A DNA stretch of 64,000 bases from assembly GCF_042186555.1 (NCBI RefSeq), contig NC_133324.1:68985544-69049543 (forward strand), read 5' to 3'. The notes under the pieces are model-generated. The model made no database searches, was not told the origin of the DNA, and saw only the letters and a program-made list of their open reading frames with translations. This DNA comes from Aquarana catesbeiana (taxonomy: Eukaryota > Chordata > Amphibia > Anura > Ranidae). Shown here one piece after another: positions 11,719 through 23,473 of the stretch. The position numbers were made by a program, and so were the translations under genes. The first letter of the stretch is position 1; the number at the start of each line of letters is the position of its first letter.

Positions 11719-12139
11719 GGGTTCTTTCACACTGGGGCGGTTTGCAGGCGCTATTGCGCTAATAATAGCGCCTGCAAACCGACCCGAAAGTGCTGCTGCT
11801 TTCATTCCAGTGTGAAAGCCCCGAGGGCTTTCACACTGGAGCGATGCGCTGGCAGGACGGTAAAAAAAGTCCTGCCAGCAGCATCTTCGGAGCGGTGAAG
11901 GAGCGGTGTGTATACCGCTCCTTTACCGCTCCTGCTCATTGAAATCAATGGGACGGCGCGGCTATACCGCCGGCAAAGCGCCTCTGCAGAGGCGCTTTGC
12001 GGTGGTTTTAACCCTTTCTCGGCCGCTAGCAGGGGGGTAAAACCACCCCCGCTAGCGGCCGCATACCGATGGTAAATCGCCGCTTACAATAGCGGCGCTT
12101 TACCGCCGACAACGCCCCCGCCCCAGTGTGAAAGGAGCC
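11719..12139. mobile_element. Harbinger-type MITE with stacked palindromes
   Basis: A 421-bp insert with inverted ends GGGTTCTTTCACACTGGGGC and GGCTCCTTTCACACTGGGGC, flanked by TAA at 11716-11718 and 12140-12142. Copy 1 of the host element lacks the insert and shows the empty site. The interior is CpG-rich and built from several small palindromes (for example GCGCTATT...AATAGCGC and CCGCTAGC blocks). A related partial copy lies at 56441-56600. Confidence 0.9.
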
Positions 12140-14337
12140 TAACAAAGGAGGAGTTGGTCTCAGATGACCAATCAAACAGTATGTTTAGTTACCTGACAGG
12201 TGTTGTCCATGATTGTAAATGCTGCCAAACATGTATATATAGAGCTTGACCATGCAGGACCAGTACAATTTCTGAACATGGAGGCACCTGGCCAAGTAAA
12301 TGAACAAGGGAAACTGCCTGCTCGAGGAAGAGGAAGAAGAAGAGGAAGAGGAGTAAGGGTGAGTGGTGGTGAAATAGGGGGAAGAGGCAGAGGAGCACGA
12401 AGACACTGTGCTGTACCTGATGAAATTCGGGCCACAATTATAGATCATGTCATCAACCATGGCCTCACAATAGCGGAGGAAGGTAGCCGAGTGCAACCTA
12501 ATGTGCCTCGCTCTACAGTCTTCTCTATCATCCAAACCTTTCGCAGGGAAAACAGGTATGTAGTCAGTCAATGATGGAATTATATAATGTATAGGACAGG
12601 ACACTGTGCATAGAGCAACAAATATATTTATTTATTCATTTACGTATTCATTTAGTGTGTGTGTGTGTGATAGGCCTACAGTATTACAGTATCTTACCTC
12701 AGTGGGATGTTACGTATGATACTAACAATGACAAGAAAAATATTGTAGAAAATAAACTATGGAGTAATATGGAATAGTTTATTTTCTACAATATTGATGA
12801 TACAGTTTACAGTAGTATTCCAGTCACTGTGCAGTGATGCATTGGAATTGTGGTAAAGTTACTGTAAGTAAAACAACAATACGATTACATTGGTAACTCA
12901 TTCTGTACGGAATACATAAGGTATAAATTACGAATGGAGTGTTGTCCTTTGAATTCTATGTCTAGGATTGGATGACAACCTGGCACGGGTGGCTGAGGAA
13001 AACTTCTCAATGAACAACAAGAACAAGAGATCTGTAACATGGTGTTGGCAAATAATGCCATCACATTGAGACAGATCCTCACTGCAATCCTACAAGACAA
13101 AGCCATATTCCAAAATGTCACTCTATAAGCATCTCCACAATGGCCCGCATATTGAAGAAGCATCAGATGACAATGAAGCAAATTTACAGGGTACAATTTG
13201 AGAGGAAATCTGACAGAGTGAAAGAGCTGCGGTACCAGTATGCACATGTAAGTCAGTCACTGGTTGTCCATCAAGATAACCTTTTTACAATTACCATAAG
13301 CAGTGTTTCCCGAAATGTATTGGTTTCAGTACCCACTTTACCTGATTTCTGAATCTAGGTAATCCAGGTATGAAAGTATTTGATTTACGTATCTGATTTA
13401 TAAACATTTTGTCTAAAAACTGCAGCTTACTGTATGATGCAATTATAATCCTTATTTTGAAGAATATAACATACAATACAGTAAGAAAAAGGGTCAAAGA
13501 GCTGCAATTACAGTAGTGCCTCCCATGTAAATCTATCTAATACTGTGGGTTTTACTGTAACATTTCAGTAAGTCTACTCATTAATAATTTTTCCCCTCCC
13601 CTTTCTGTCAAATACCCCCTGTAGTACCTCTGCATAGGGTACATGTACCCCAGGTTTGGAACCACTGGAATAATGGCCAGTAATATATTGAACTTGTGTA
13701 GAACATTCCTATGTAACTGTCTGTAACTGTAGTGTATGACTCTTCTGTATGACTGATTTGATGTTTTCTTTTTTTACTCTATTGTAGAGAATGTTGGCAT
13801 TGGAAGGAAATGAGACCTCTGACATACTCGTGTATGTGGATGAGGCTGGCTTCAACCTGGCCAAGGGCCGAAGACGTGGCCGAAATTTTAGTGGCCACCA
13901 GGCCACGGTGGATGTCGCAGGCCAGCGAGGGGGTAATATAACTATGTGTGCTGCCATTTCTGAGAATGGTGTGGCCACTCAATCCCCAGTCTTGGCCCAT
14001 AGAATACACAGAAGCTCCTTATCTTCTTGGACCGCCTTCATTTGGATTTGATCCCTGAAAATAAGAGAGGTCTCATAGGGCCTCACCTACCACAATATAT
14101 AATTGTATGGGACTATGTGAATTTCCACCGTGGCCTGCTTATGAGGGCCTGGTTCACTGCTCATCCAAGGATGGATATGGTGTTCCTACCACCTTACTCT
14201 CCTTTCCTCAACCCTTTTGAGGAGTTTTTATCCGCTTGGAGGTGGAGAGTGTATGAGCATCGAGCTCAAGATCAGAGGTCCCTGCTCCATGCAATGGATG
14301 CTGCCTGTGAGGATATTACAGGAGATCAGTGTAGGGG

Positions 14338-14380
14338 ATGCTCTGATGAAATCCGATTGGCGGATGAAACGCGTCAGCAT
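14338..14380 (+). ncRNA. Hammerhead-ribozyme-like motif, near-canonical
   Basis: CTGATGA (14343-14349), then a 5-bp stem II (ATCCG, loop ATTGG, CGGAT), then GAAA (14366-14369), a minimal stem III (AC with GT around GC) and the cleavage triplet GTC (14373-14375). Stem I is ATGCT (14338-14342) paired with AGCAT (14376-14380). One extra A (14350) sits between CTGATGA and stem II, a departure from the consensus. Very short stem III is characteristic of hammerheads in Penelope-like elements. Part of the 5' stem I strand (ATG) coincides with the target duplication. Confidence 0.6.
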
Positions 14381-15668
14381 GATGCCATCACGCTACCCAT
14401 AGCGTTCCCACAGACCTCCAGATCCACCCACCAGCCCAGGCATCACTGGCCTGTAATTACAGTAACATGGCCGTTTGAAACTTCCCGGGAAACGGATCGA
14501 ACGGAGGACTGAACGCTTTAGAAAACCCTGCTTTATTCACCGCATCTCCCTGGGCGTACACCTTCTACTTACCCTCAGTACGCCCTCAAAGGATATGCAC
14601 AGCTGAGGACCCGGCGGAGGATGGGAGACAACTCAACTAGCCAGCTGGTGGCGGCATGAGCCTGAACTCGGTCCGGTGATGTGTCCTGATGCACCACAGA
14701 GTCAACACTGGGTGAGATCTAATCTGTTTGTGTCCTGGACAGGGGACAGTTGTCTCAATCAGTGCATCCACCCAGTATGTATGATTCACTAAATGAGTTA
14801 CACTGCTCAGCCTGATTCAATCTGCTACGGCTCACCATATCCTGCAAACAGGAACTCCCATTCCTTGTCATCAGCGCTGCGAAATATTGATGGCCCAGGG
14901 TGATCTTACAGTAACTGACCAGGACTGCAGTATCCAGTGACCACGCTACTATTGAGTCAGTACAGGGTCTTCCCATTTCCATTCCCCCCATCTTCCCCTC
15001 CTATCTCCCCGGTTCTTCTTGTTCCTACATCTATGAGGACCTGATATCTAGGGCTACTGCATTACCATCCACAACCCCACATATCTCTCCTTTCAATTAC
15101 CATCTGCTGTTATCATTTGATTTACCAGGACTTTCAGTTATCCAGCAGATGAAAATTTAGTATCTAATCTGAATTCATTCTTGTATATCTATCTTGAATG
15201 AATTCACATGAGGTGTGTGTGCAGGGGCGGACAGACCATTGAGCCACTCGGGCACTGCCCGAGGGCCCTGGGCCACTAGGGGGCCCCATCAGGGTTGCCA
15301 GCCTCAGTAAAACCAGGGACAGTATGTATAAATCTGTGTTTTTTTTACATTTGTCTGTGTATACTGTGTGTACATGTATGTGTATACTGTGTGGCCCCAT
15401 AATCTCTGATTGCCTGGGGGCCCCATAATCTCCTATTGCCCGGGGGCCCCGTGAGTTATCAGTCCGCCCCTGTGTGTGTGGTATATGTGAGTGGTGGCCA
15501 TCTGTGTCTGTCAATGACAACGTTGTCATTTTTATATTGGTGATGGTACCTGTTTTTACAGTATATTATTGGATTGGTGTTTATAGTGTACTTTCAATAA
15601 AAAGCATTTCATATACGTTTTGACCATTGCATGTTCCTCCTTGATGAATTACCTTTCCCTTTGTTTTT
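14341..15668 (+). mobile_element. PLE-like retroelement fragment inside copy 2 transposase
   Basis: Splits transposase exon 3 between GGGGATG and GTTGCGAC, a sequence continuous in copy 1. The flanks are an 11-bp duplication TGTAGGGGATG (14330-14340 and 15669-15679), typical of retroelement rather than cut-and-paste insertion. The left edge starts at a hammerhead-like core, the right part has CAATAAAAAG near 15594, and the end is T-rich. No reverse transcriptase remains. The PLE assignment rests on the hammerhead. Confidence 0.6.
15222..15472. mobile_element. hAT MITE (CAGGGGCGGAC ends)
   Basis: A 251-bp element with inverted ends CAGGGGCGGAC / GTCCGCCCCTG and a perfect 8-bp duplication TGTGTGTG (15214-15221, 15473-15480), diagnostic of hAT superfamily insertion. 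The duplication is low-complexity, which slightly weakens it, but the terminal repeats are clear. It is nested within the PLE at 14341-15668. Confidence 0.88.
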
Positions 15669-16664
15669 TGTAGGGGATGGTTGCGACATGCACGCAGCTT
15701 CTTCCATCGTTGCATCGCAAGGGAGGATATACGCTGTAATGTTGATGAGAATCTGTGGCCAGACAGACAGCATGGATGGGCAGGAGGGTGAGGACGGTGG
15801 CCAGTGAAGAGATGTTACAGTAGTTGTGAAACTCCAGCTTTATTTACAGCATTGTAGGCTAAATGTAATTTTCCTTGTTTTTTGTTTGTGTGTTTATATT
15901 TCCGTGTATTATGCTGTATACATTTTCTTTTTACTCTGATGTATGGAAGTTACTTTGTGTGTGAATGATAATGGTTACAATACTGTAAAGTAATTTTTCC
16001 TTGGCAGTATGAGTGCAATGTGTGATGTAAAACCTTGGAGGCTACTCTTACCCTAAAATCTTTTCTTTTTTTTCAGTTTTATACACAATTGTATTCAGGT
16101 AGCTAGACAAAAACTGTACAGTAACCATTGTCAATGAAGGACTGGGCTAAGACTGAAAGGTGGACATGAGGGATATTTCAATGGTCCTCTGCCTTAGAGA
16201 CAAAACATCTAAACATTTTGACTTGCAGTGCTTACACAATGCCAAAGGGATGAAGCATTTTGGGGGCACTGACTATTTGAATGAGAAAGAAATTTATTTT
16301 TGACACATGAGTGAACTGTTTTGGGAAAGATATGAGCTTTTGAAGGTGAACCATGGTGTTGTGCTGAACCATCCAGGTTATTTTGGCAAAAGCACCAAGA
16401 GAGTGGAGAACGTCTGGTCTGTTTCAAGAAATGAGCCAAAGCAATTGAGAAGAATCTTTGCCATTTTGGTAGCACTGACTCTTTATATGGGAAAGGAATA
16501 TGGTTTTGAAGCATGAGTGAACAGTTTTGGGAGAGATATGAGCTTTTGCACGTGAATTATAGAGTTGTGCTGAACTGTAAGACTGTTTTGCCAAATGAAC
16601 TTAGAGTTTTGAGAATGTCATTTCTGTTTCAAGAAATGAGCCAAAACAATGGAGAAAAACTGTA

Positions 16665-17600
16665 ATACACATTGTCTATCTTCCACTTCATATCTGTGTT
16701 ATATATCAACTCAGAGATAGCAGCAACAATCAACAGTAGTAAGCCCTTTTGCTGACATGTTTTGCATTGCACAATCCATTAGATGTTCCAGCAAATTACA
16801 AGCAATTAATATGTTCAGAAAATATATATTATACATATATTATATTGTGTACATAACATATATCTCTGGTATGAATTCGTTATAGCACAATACATATTGA
16901 TTACTTATAACTATTTAAATGACATATGGTTGTAAGTTGTCTATGTGTATTTTGAAACAATGATTTAACTATTTCGGCTCTCACACCTATGTACCCCATA
17001 TGGATCAGAGCAATTTTATCTTTTCTGCTATAGGACTGTTTTTTGTTGATAACTTTGTAATTACTTCAAGTGATTGGAAAGCTAACATTTAAAAAAAAAA
17101 AAAAAAATCCAAACATGGTATACTTACTTGCTCTGTGCAATACTATTGCACAAAGTGCCCCCCAAATCTTCTCTTCTGGGGTTCCCCAGCTGGGTGGCAC
17201 TCTAGGCTCCTCCTCTTCTCCAAGTGCCTCCATAGCAAGTCTCTTGTCTCCTGTAATTCAGTGGTCCATTTTCTTTGGTAAGAGGCCTGGTGTGTTGATG
17301 TTCGGTGGAGAATAATCTCATGTTCACCTTATTGTATCTCTGTCTGCACCGTGGGTGGTTGCAGTATTTCTCCTGAACAAAGACTTTTATTTTATAATTT
17401 GATGCTTCTAGTGCTGCATATACTTAACTTTTATGATAAATATATCAATCACAATTAGAATTTTTAATAAGAGAGAGACAATGAAACACCACATCCATCA
17501 ACCATATGTCTACCAGAAGTTGTTAATTTGCTTTTGAATGATTTGTGTTGGCGGCATTTGCATTCCAAGAACTCGTAGAGACAAGCAATTAGCTACAAAG
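16665..17600. other. No feature recognised
   Basis: AT-rich sequence without convincing open frames, inverted ends or known motifs. A poly-A run lies at 17091-17107. Confidence 0.6.
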
Positions 17601-17658
17601 CTAAAAGCTTCAAAGTATTACATAGTATTAAATAGTAGGTGAGGTTGAAAAAAGATAC
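17600..17658 (-). mobile_element. CR1-like LINE 3' tail fragment
   Basis: On the minus strand, CTTTTTTCAACCTCACCTAC then ACTATGTAATAC resembles the 3' tail of the LINE at 47046-48373 (CTTTTTTTAACCTGACTAAC, then ACTATGTAAC). It abuts the outer end of Gypsy B, so Gypsy B may have inserted into a LINE tail. It is short and the call is tentative. Confidence 0.45.
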
Positions 17659-18354
17659 TGTCAGGTCACCTGAGGCCAGGTGACAGACGCACACCGTTGG
17701 GGGCAGGGGTGCACCGCTAAGGTAGTGGACCCTATGGCTGACTGCTGCAGATGGAAGTCTGGGTGGTTAAGGAAGGCAGGTCCACTGGAGCACCAACACG
17801 GATCCCACAGGGAGCTAGAGCATAAGATTCCCCAGGGCACGGAATCTAAGAGCCAGCAGGTGTTCACCAGAGCCGCTAGTGGTGAGGATGGACTGCGCTG
17901 CAACTGCCTCCAGGTCGCGGCCCCCAGGGTCTCCCAGCTAACGCTCACAGTAGGCTACAGGAGGATAGAGAGGAAGCAGCAGTCCAGGATAACAAGAGAT
18001 AGTAAGGAGATAAGCCAAAGGTCGCGGTGACTAGCAGACAAGGATAAACATAGAACGCGCCAAAGGTCAGGGTCATAAGCAGGCAGGCATAGTCGAGAAC
18101 AAGCCAAGATCGGTAAATGGAATCAGATGTAGAAGACACAGCAAGTCACACATGGAAGCTAAACACACAAAGTTGATCAGCAGGGCTGGCTTGAAGTGCA
18201 CAGGTTAATATAGAGTTCTCTGATAGGGGCTGGGGTGGAGCCATGCTTAGAGGAGAGATTATTTAAGCAGCCAGGTGAAAGTGGCTGGCCTCTAAAGGTG
18301 AACACATGGAGGAGAGGTAAGCTGACAGACAAACACTACTGCATATTCATGACA
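17659..18354 (-). repeat. Gypsy B 3' LTR
   Basis: A 696-bp block that starts TGTCAGGTCACC and ends CATGACA on the plus strand, with TG...CA edges. It lies directly downstream (on the minus strand) of the chromodomain-coding end of Gypsy B. The adjoining G-rich tract AGAGTGGGGGTAC is a fitting polypurine tract. No matching second LTR is present, because the 5' end of Gypsy B is lost. Confidence 0.75.
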
Positions 18355-19868
18355 GTACCCCCACTCTTACGAGGCCTTCCCCTTCCCCGCCTGGGCCCAA
18401 GTTTAGAGGGGAACTTCAGAGGAAACTTCCTCAACAGACGAGGTGCAAAGACCTCAGATGCAGTGATCCAAGACCTCTCCTCAGGACCAAACCCTTTCCA
18501 ATGCATGAGGTACTGAAGAATGTCTCTACAGAGTCGGGAATCCAGAATTTGACTAACCTCATACTCTTGATTATCCTCAGAGACCGTCGCCGCGGTAGGG
18601 AGAGGACGAGAGAACTTATTGAGGACTAAAGGCCTCAGAAGGGCAACATGGAAGGAGTTAGCGATTTTGAGGCTTTTGGGAATCTGGAGTTTGAAACAAA
18701 CCGGATTCAGTTGAGAAGTTATAGTGTATGGACCAATGAATCTTGGCGCAAACTTCAAAGAAGGAACTCGGAGCTTGATGTTCCTGGTGGAGAGCCAGAC
18801 TTTGTCCCCTGGCTGAAGAGAAGGTGGTTTACGCCTGCAGCAGTTGGCAAAGCCTTTGAATTTGTCAGTAGCTGCCGGAGGGAATCATGAACGTCACCCC
18901 AAATAGAATTGAAAGACTCCTGAGCCATAGCCAAAGCTGGTATATCTGGAGAACAGGTCATGGGAAGAGGAAGTTGAGGGTGTTTTCCATAAACTGTGAA
19001 GAAGGGTGTCCTCTGAGAACTGGTATTTACATGATTGTTATGAGAGAATTCTGCCCACGGGAGTAGAGAGGACCAATCGTCATGATGAGCAGAGACTAGG
19101 GTGCAAAGAAAGACCTCTAACTCCTGATTAACCCTCTCAGTCTGTCCATTGGATTCAGGGTGGTAAGAAGAGGAAAAATCTAAGACAATATTGAGGGATT
19201 TGCAAAAGGCTCTCCAAAAACGAGACGTAAATTGAACACCCCTGTCAGAAACAATATGAGAAGGAACCCCATGGAGGCAGAAAATTTCTCGAACAAAGAT
19301 GGGAACCAAGGCAGGATCAGAAGGAAGGCCAGGAAGAGGAACAAAATGAGCCATCTTGGAGAACCGATCGATTACACCCAAATGACCGCATTATTCTCTG
19401 ACAGTGGGAGATCGGTGATAAAATCCATGGCAATGTGAGACCAGGGCTCCTTAGGAATGGGCAAGGGCATGAGAAGACCAGCAGGGGCTTGTGTGGAGGA
19501 GTTAGGCTGAGCACAGACATGACAAGTCTTAACGTAGTCATTGAGATCTGAGTGGAGATTAGGCCACCAGTAGTGACGACTGATGAGCAGGAAGTATCGG
19601 AGGAACCCAGTATGACCTGCCACCTTGGAATCATGTCCCCAATGAAGGATCTTAGCTCAGTGGGGACAAATGTCTTGCCAGGAGATACAGAAAAAACGGG
19701 TCCTAAGAAGTGACCCACAGTCAGACTTTAACGGCACAGTAAACAATAAGGATGTAGAAAAATAATATTCATATTTATTGAAACATAGGCGCTTTTGGCG
19801 CCAAAGGGAGTTATAAATAGCTAATTTGTTACAATGGTGCGCAGAGCAGTTTGCTCTCCCAGGGGGTT

Positions 19869-20602
19869 TGTCAGGTAAGTACTTATCGAGGCCGAGATGC
19901 CGAGAGCGATTCGCCCTTGCGACTAAACGCAGTCCGCCCCATGGAGGCGGAACAGGGAGCGGATGGCACGAAGAGGCACAGGCTACCAGCAGGTTGGATG
20001 GGACTTGCGTAATACTCCTTGAAGGGTCCTGGTAGATGTGCAAAGAATGGCAATTCAGAATGTCTGAAACAGGCTGAGGATAAAACACAAGGTTAGCAGG
20101 CAGATCCGGGACACAGGCAGAGGATCAAGCACAGGAGAAAGCAGGTAAGTCCAGGTCACAAGCAGAAGTTCAGGCACAGGAGATAGTAGGCAAATCCGGG
20201 TCACAAGCAAAGGTTCAGGCACAGGAGATAGCAGGTAAATCCGGGTCACAAGCAAGGGGGTCAAACACTGAAGACAAGGCAGAATCCGAATAAACAAGCC
20301 GTTGGTCGGGTCCAGGAGAAGAGCAGAGTAGTTAGGGACGATCCGGGTCAAGCAGTGATTCAGTAGGCAGGAAACAGGAAACAACTCAGTCAGGAAGCTG
20401 AAGACAAACCAGCTACCTGTCTGAGCACCTGAGTGTCTTTAAATAGGCAGCCAAAGCATCACGTTGAGCGTGTGCTAATACGAACGCGTGCGCGTCGTGC
20501 CATTGGGCCACGAGCGCGCGAGCGCCGCATCATTCTACTGCACATGCGTTCCTTCCGGAAACCCATTCGGCCAATACGGCCGGGTTGATTATTTCTCTGA
20601 CA
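19869..20602 (-). repeat. Gypsy A 3' LTR
   Basis: A 734-bp LTR matching the 5' LTR, with one extra internal repeat unit. The adjoining internal sequence (20603-20616) is the G-run polypurine tract GGGGGGGTGCAC on the minus strand. Confidence 0.93.
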
Positions 20603-20953
20603 GTGCACCCCCCCGAGGGGCGAACTCCGGACGCCCAAACTGGACATCAATTCGGGATGTTCTTGATGAAATGCTCGGATCAAGAGAGGAGCGTGCAGAT
20701 TCCTAGCGGGTTCCCAGGAGTTGTCCTCAGGAGGGTACCCCTTCCAATTAATCAAATACTGGAGCTGTCTACCCCTCTTCCTGCAGCCTAGAATAGGCTC
20801 CACCTCAAATTCCCTCTCCCCATCGACCTCAACTGGTGGGGGAGGTAGTTCTTCTCTCCCAGAGAAGGGGCTGGAAACAACAGGCTTTAATAAGGAGGCA
20901 TGAAATACTGGATGTATTCTGTAAGAGTTGGGCAGTGCTAGCTCGAAGGCCAC
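20459..20953 (-). pseudogene. Gypsy A integrase C-terminus with chromodomain
   Basis: Contains HPVFHASLLKP, the usual linker, then a chromodomain (EFEVEPILGCR, LQYLINWKGYPPEDNSWEP). Chromodomains of chromoviruses target integration by binding histone marks. The frame runs past the polypurine tract into the 3' LTR before stopping, which is common where pol ends close to the LTR. Confidence 0.85.
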
Positions 20954-21349
20954 AGGGTTGATCGTCCTTTTGATCTTAAAGGGTCCAATGAACCTTGGCC
21001 CCAGCTTCCGTGAGGGAAGAGGTAATTTGAGATTAGTAGTTGATAGCCAAACTTCCTTGCCAATTTTGAAGACTGGGTTCTCCTTCCTTCCTTTATCATA
21101 ATGTCTTTTGTAATTGTCCTGAGCTCTTTGTATAGTTTCCTGAATTTTCTGGAAGTTCTACTGAATAGAGGCTATGTGGTCTCGTACCGCAGGGACAGAT
21201 ATCTCAAGAATGGTGTTTGGAAGAAAAGAACGGTGGAAACCGAAGTTTGACCAAAAAGGTGATTGATTGGTAGCTGTATGGATGGAGTTGTTGTACGCAA
21301 ACTCAGCATATGGCAGAAGATTGGACCAATCATCTTGGGAACCGGAACA

Positions 21350-21916
21350 AAAACAACGGAGGTACTGCTCTAGAGTTTCATTTGTTCTCTCCGTTTGGCC
21401 ATTGCTCTATGGGTGATAGGCAGAGGAGAGACAAATCTTTATTTCCAGGGCTTTACAAAGTTCCCTCCAGAACTTGGAGGTAAATTGGACACCTCTATCC
21501 GAGACGATGCTCCTAGGTACACCATAAAGTCTTGTAATTTCTTTAAAAAATTTTTTAGCTGTATCTGCAGCAGAAGGAGTACCCACCATGGGCAAAAAAT
21601 GTGCCATTTTAGAAAAACGGTCGACAACGACCAAGATAGTGGTAAACCCCCCCGAAGGAGGTAGATCCACAATGAAGTCCATGGAGACTTCCGCCCACGG
21701 CCGTTCCGGAATGGACAGAGGCTTAAGTAGACCCCAGGATTTGGTGTTTGGACCCTTACTTCGCTGGCAAAGAGAGCAAGAAGAGACATAATCCTTACAG
21801 TCCTGTCTCCAGCCTGGCCACCAAAAAGATCGGGAGACGAGTTCAGCAGTCTTTTGTGTCCCGAAGTGACCTGCTAGTTTGTGGTCATGAAAAGTCCTAA
21901 GAGCCAAGGGTATCAT
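21350..21916 (-). pseudogene. Gypsy A integrase, nonsense at catalytic helix
   Basis: It shows the HHCC zinc region (FHDHKLAGHFG and CSLCQRSK), the catalytic MDFIVDLP and IVSDRGVQFTSKFW, and then SAYHP followed by a stop. The downstream frame reads SNGQTERTNE, so the stop replaced the Gln of the usual HPQSNGQTE motif (CAG to TAG). Otherwise this segment is well kept. Integrase would join the DNA copy to the chromosome. Confidence 0.85.
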
Positions 21917-22438
21917 TTCTAGTGGAACAAAGATTTTTCCTCATGCCCAGAGTAGGTCATCATGTTTTTCCAAGGAAGGTACTTCTGGGTGGGTACAGTG
22001 ACTGGACGTTGATTTAATAGAAGTTATTAAGTCAGTTTGGATGGCCAACAAGAAATTTTGTGGAGACAAGATAGTGCTAGGTTCAGCTGCCTGAAAGGTT
22101 TCAAGGAACATCCGAGAGAGTGCATCTGCCTTTCCGTTTTTGGAGCCAGGTCTGTAGGATATGTGAAAATTTAATCTAGAAAAAAAAAAAAGCCTAGCGG
22201 GCTTGTCTGGGTTTTAATCGTTTGGCTGACCTGAGGTATTCTAGATTCTTATGATCGGTGAAGATCATGACAGGGTGGAGTGCACCCTCCAGTAGGTACC
22301 TCCACTCTTCCAAGGCGAATTTAATGGCCAATAACTCCCTGTCACCTACAGTCAGTCAGTTTCCGGGATGCGAAGGCTACGAGATGTAGAAGGGCCATGA
22401 GCTCCTGTCTTTGGGAGAGGATGGCTCCGGTGGCAGTT
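21917..22438 (-). pseudogene. Gypsy A RNase H region, decayed
   Basis: A minus-strand frame near 22330-22230 gives ALEEWRYLLEGALHP and IFTDHKNLEYLR, matching the RNase H segment of Gypsy elements and Gypsy B's own ALEEWHH/FTDHKNLQYLQ. Stops and indels surround it. Confidence 0.65.
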
Positions 22439-23428
22439 TCAGAGGCATCTATGCTTTAAGATTGGTGCCGAGGTGAACAAGGCTTTCAATTTAGTAAAAG
22501 CTTCCTGGGCTTCCTGGGACCACCGAAAACGGTTGTGTTGACATGTCAATTGAGTAATGGGGGCTACAATGGAAGAGAATCCAATGATAAATCTTCTGTA
22601 AAAATTGGCAAAGCCAATGAAACGTTGTACCCCCTTTTTGTCTGATGGGGCTGGCCATTCCTGGCTGGCCATTCCATTGCGACCCCATTGGTGGAGATAA
22701 TGAATCCAAAGAATTGCACAACAGACTTTTCAAAGTCACATTTCTCTGCCTTAAGATACAGCTTGTGTGTTCTGAGAATTGTCAGGACCTTTTTAACATG
22801 AACTCGGTGTAACTCAACAGTAGCAGAAAAAATAAGGATGTCGTCCAGGTAGACGACTAGGAAGTTGTCAAGATACTCCCGGAAAATGTCATTGACCAGA
22901 TGTTGGAAAGTGGCCGGGGCGTTGCATAGCCCAAAGGGCATCAGCAGGTATTCATAATGTCCAAACCTGGACCTAAAAGCAGTCTTCCACTCATCTCCAG
23001 CCCGAATCCTGATGAGGTTGTAGGCCCCTCGCAGATCCAGTTTGGAGAAGATTCGGGCGGAACGAAAACGTTGAAACAACTCCGGGATAAGTGGAAGTGG
23101 ATAACGGTTCTTTATAGTTATTTTATTTAGTTCCCTGTAATCAATGCATGGCCTCAGGGAACCGTCTTTCTTTTCTACAAAGAAGATACCGGCTACCGGA
23201 AGGGCAGATAAAACCCTTTTCTAGGTTTTCATCGATGTAAGTCTTGAGAGTTTTTAGCTCTGTTTCTGATAGCGGGAAGATATGGCCAAAGGGAACTTCA
23301 GAGCGGGGCAGAAGGTCAATGGGGCAGTCGTAAGACCGGTAAGGTGGTAGGCGGTCAGCCTGTTGTTTGTCGAAAACGTCTCGGAACTCGAGGTACACCG
23401 ATGGAACATGTTGGAGGTTATCAGGCAC
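22439..23428 (-). pseudogene. Gypsy A reverse transcriptase
   Basis: The N-terminal segment (23428-23141) has DLLPRSEVPFGHIFPLSETE and breaks frame after GFICPSGS. The next segment (23079-22564) carries KLDLRGAYNLIRIR, LLMPFGLCNAPATFQ and the catalytic YLDD in VVYLDDILIFS. A third frame (22672-22439) continues with RFIGFANFYRRFIIGFS, the thumb/connection region. At least two frameshifts split the enzyme that would copy the RNA to DNA. Confidence 0.88.
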
Positions 23429-23473
23429 AGGGATTACAGCTGAACAGGCGGCCGGGGCCGGAGTGAGACAGTG

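Larger units (their letters stand above)
12200..15807 (+). pseudogene. DDE transposase of Tc1/mariner-like element, copy 2 (three exons)
   Basis: Exon 1 (12200-12555, donor CAG|GTATGT) encodes the N-terminus, with an Arg/Gly-rich stretch and a complete helix-turn-helix region (TIAEEGSRVQPNVPRSTVFS). An ATG at 12278 (MEAPGQ) is a plausible start. Exon 2 (12966-13247, acceptor TCTAG, donor GTAAGT) encodes a second helix-turn-helix-like region (NNAITLRQI and ISTMARILKKHQMTMKQIYR). Exon 3 starts at 13788 with VYVDEAGFN, matches copy 1 through VWDYVNFH and PYSPFLNPFEEF, and ends with the stop at 15807. Lesions: a frameshift near 13985, Ile to Phe at NPIEE, and the PLE inserted at 14341. Copy 1 and copy 2 carry mostly different lesions, so together they define the ancestral exons. 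Confidence 0.8.
11269..16662 (+). mobile_element. Tc1/mariner-like element with spliced transposase, copy 2
   Basis: Same terminal repeats as copy 1 but in the opposite orientation, flanked by TA (11267-11268, 16663-16664). It contains two later insertions: a Harbinger MITE at 11719-12139 and a PLE at 14341-15668, the latter carrying an hAT MITE. The empty target would read GTGTATTAATACAC, a perfect 14-bp palindrome around the TA. Confidence 0.88.

Noticed and set aside
15164..15529. Minus-strand 121-codon ORF
   Set aside because: It spans an hAT MITE and its flanks, with no domain.
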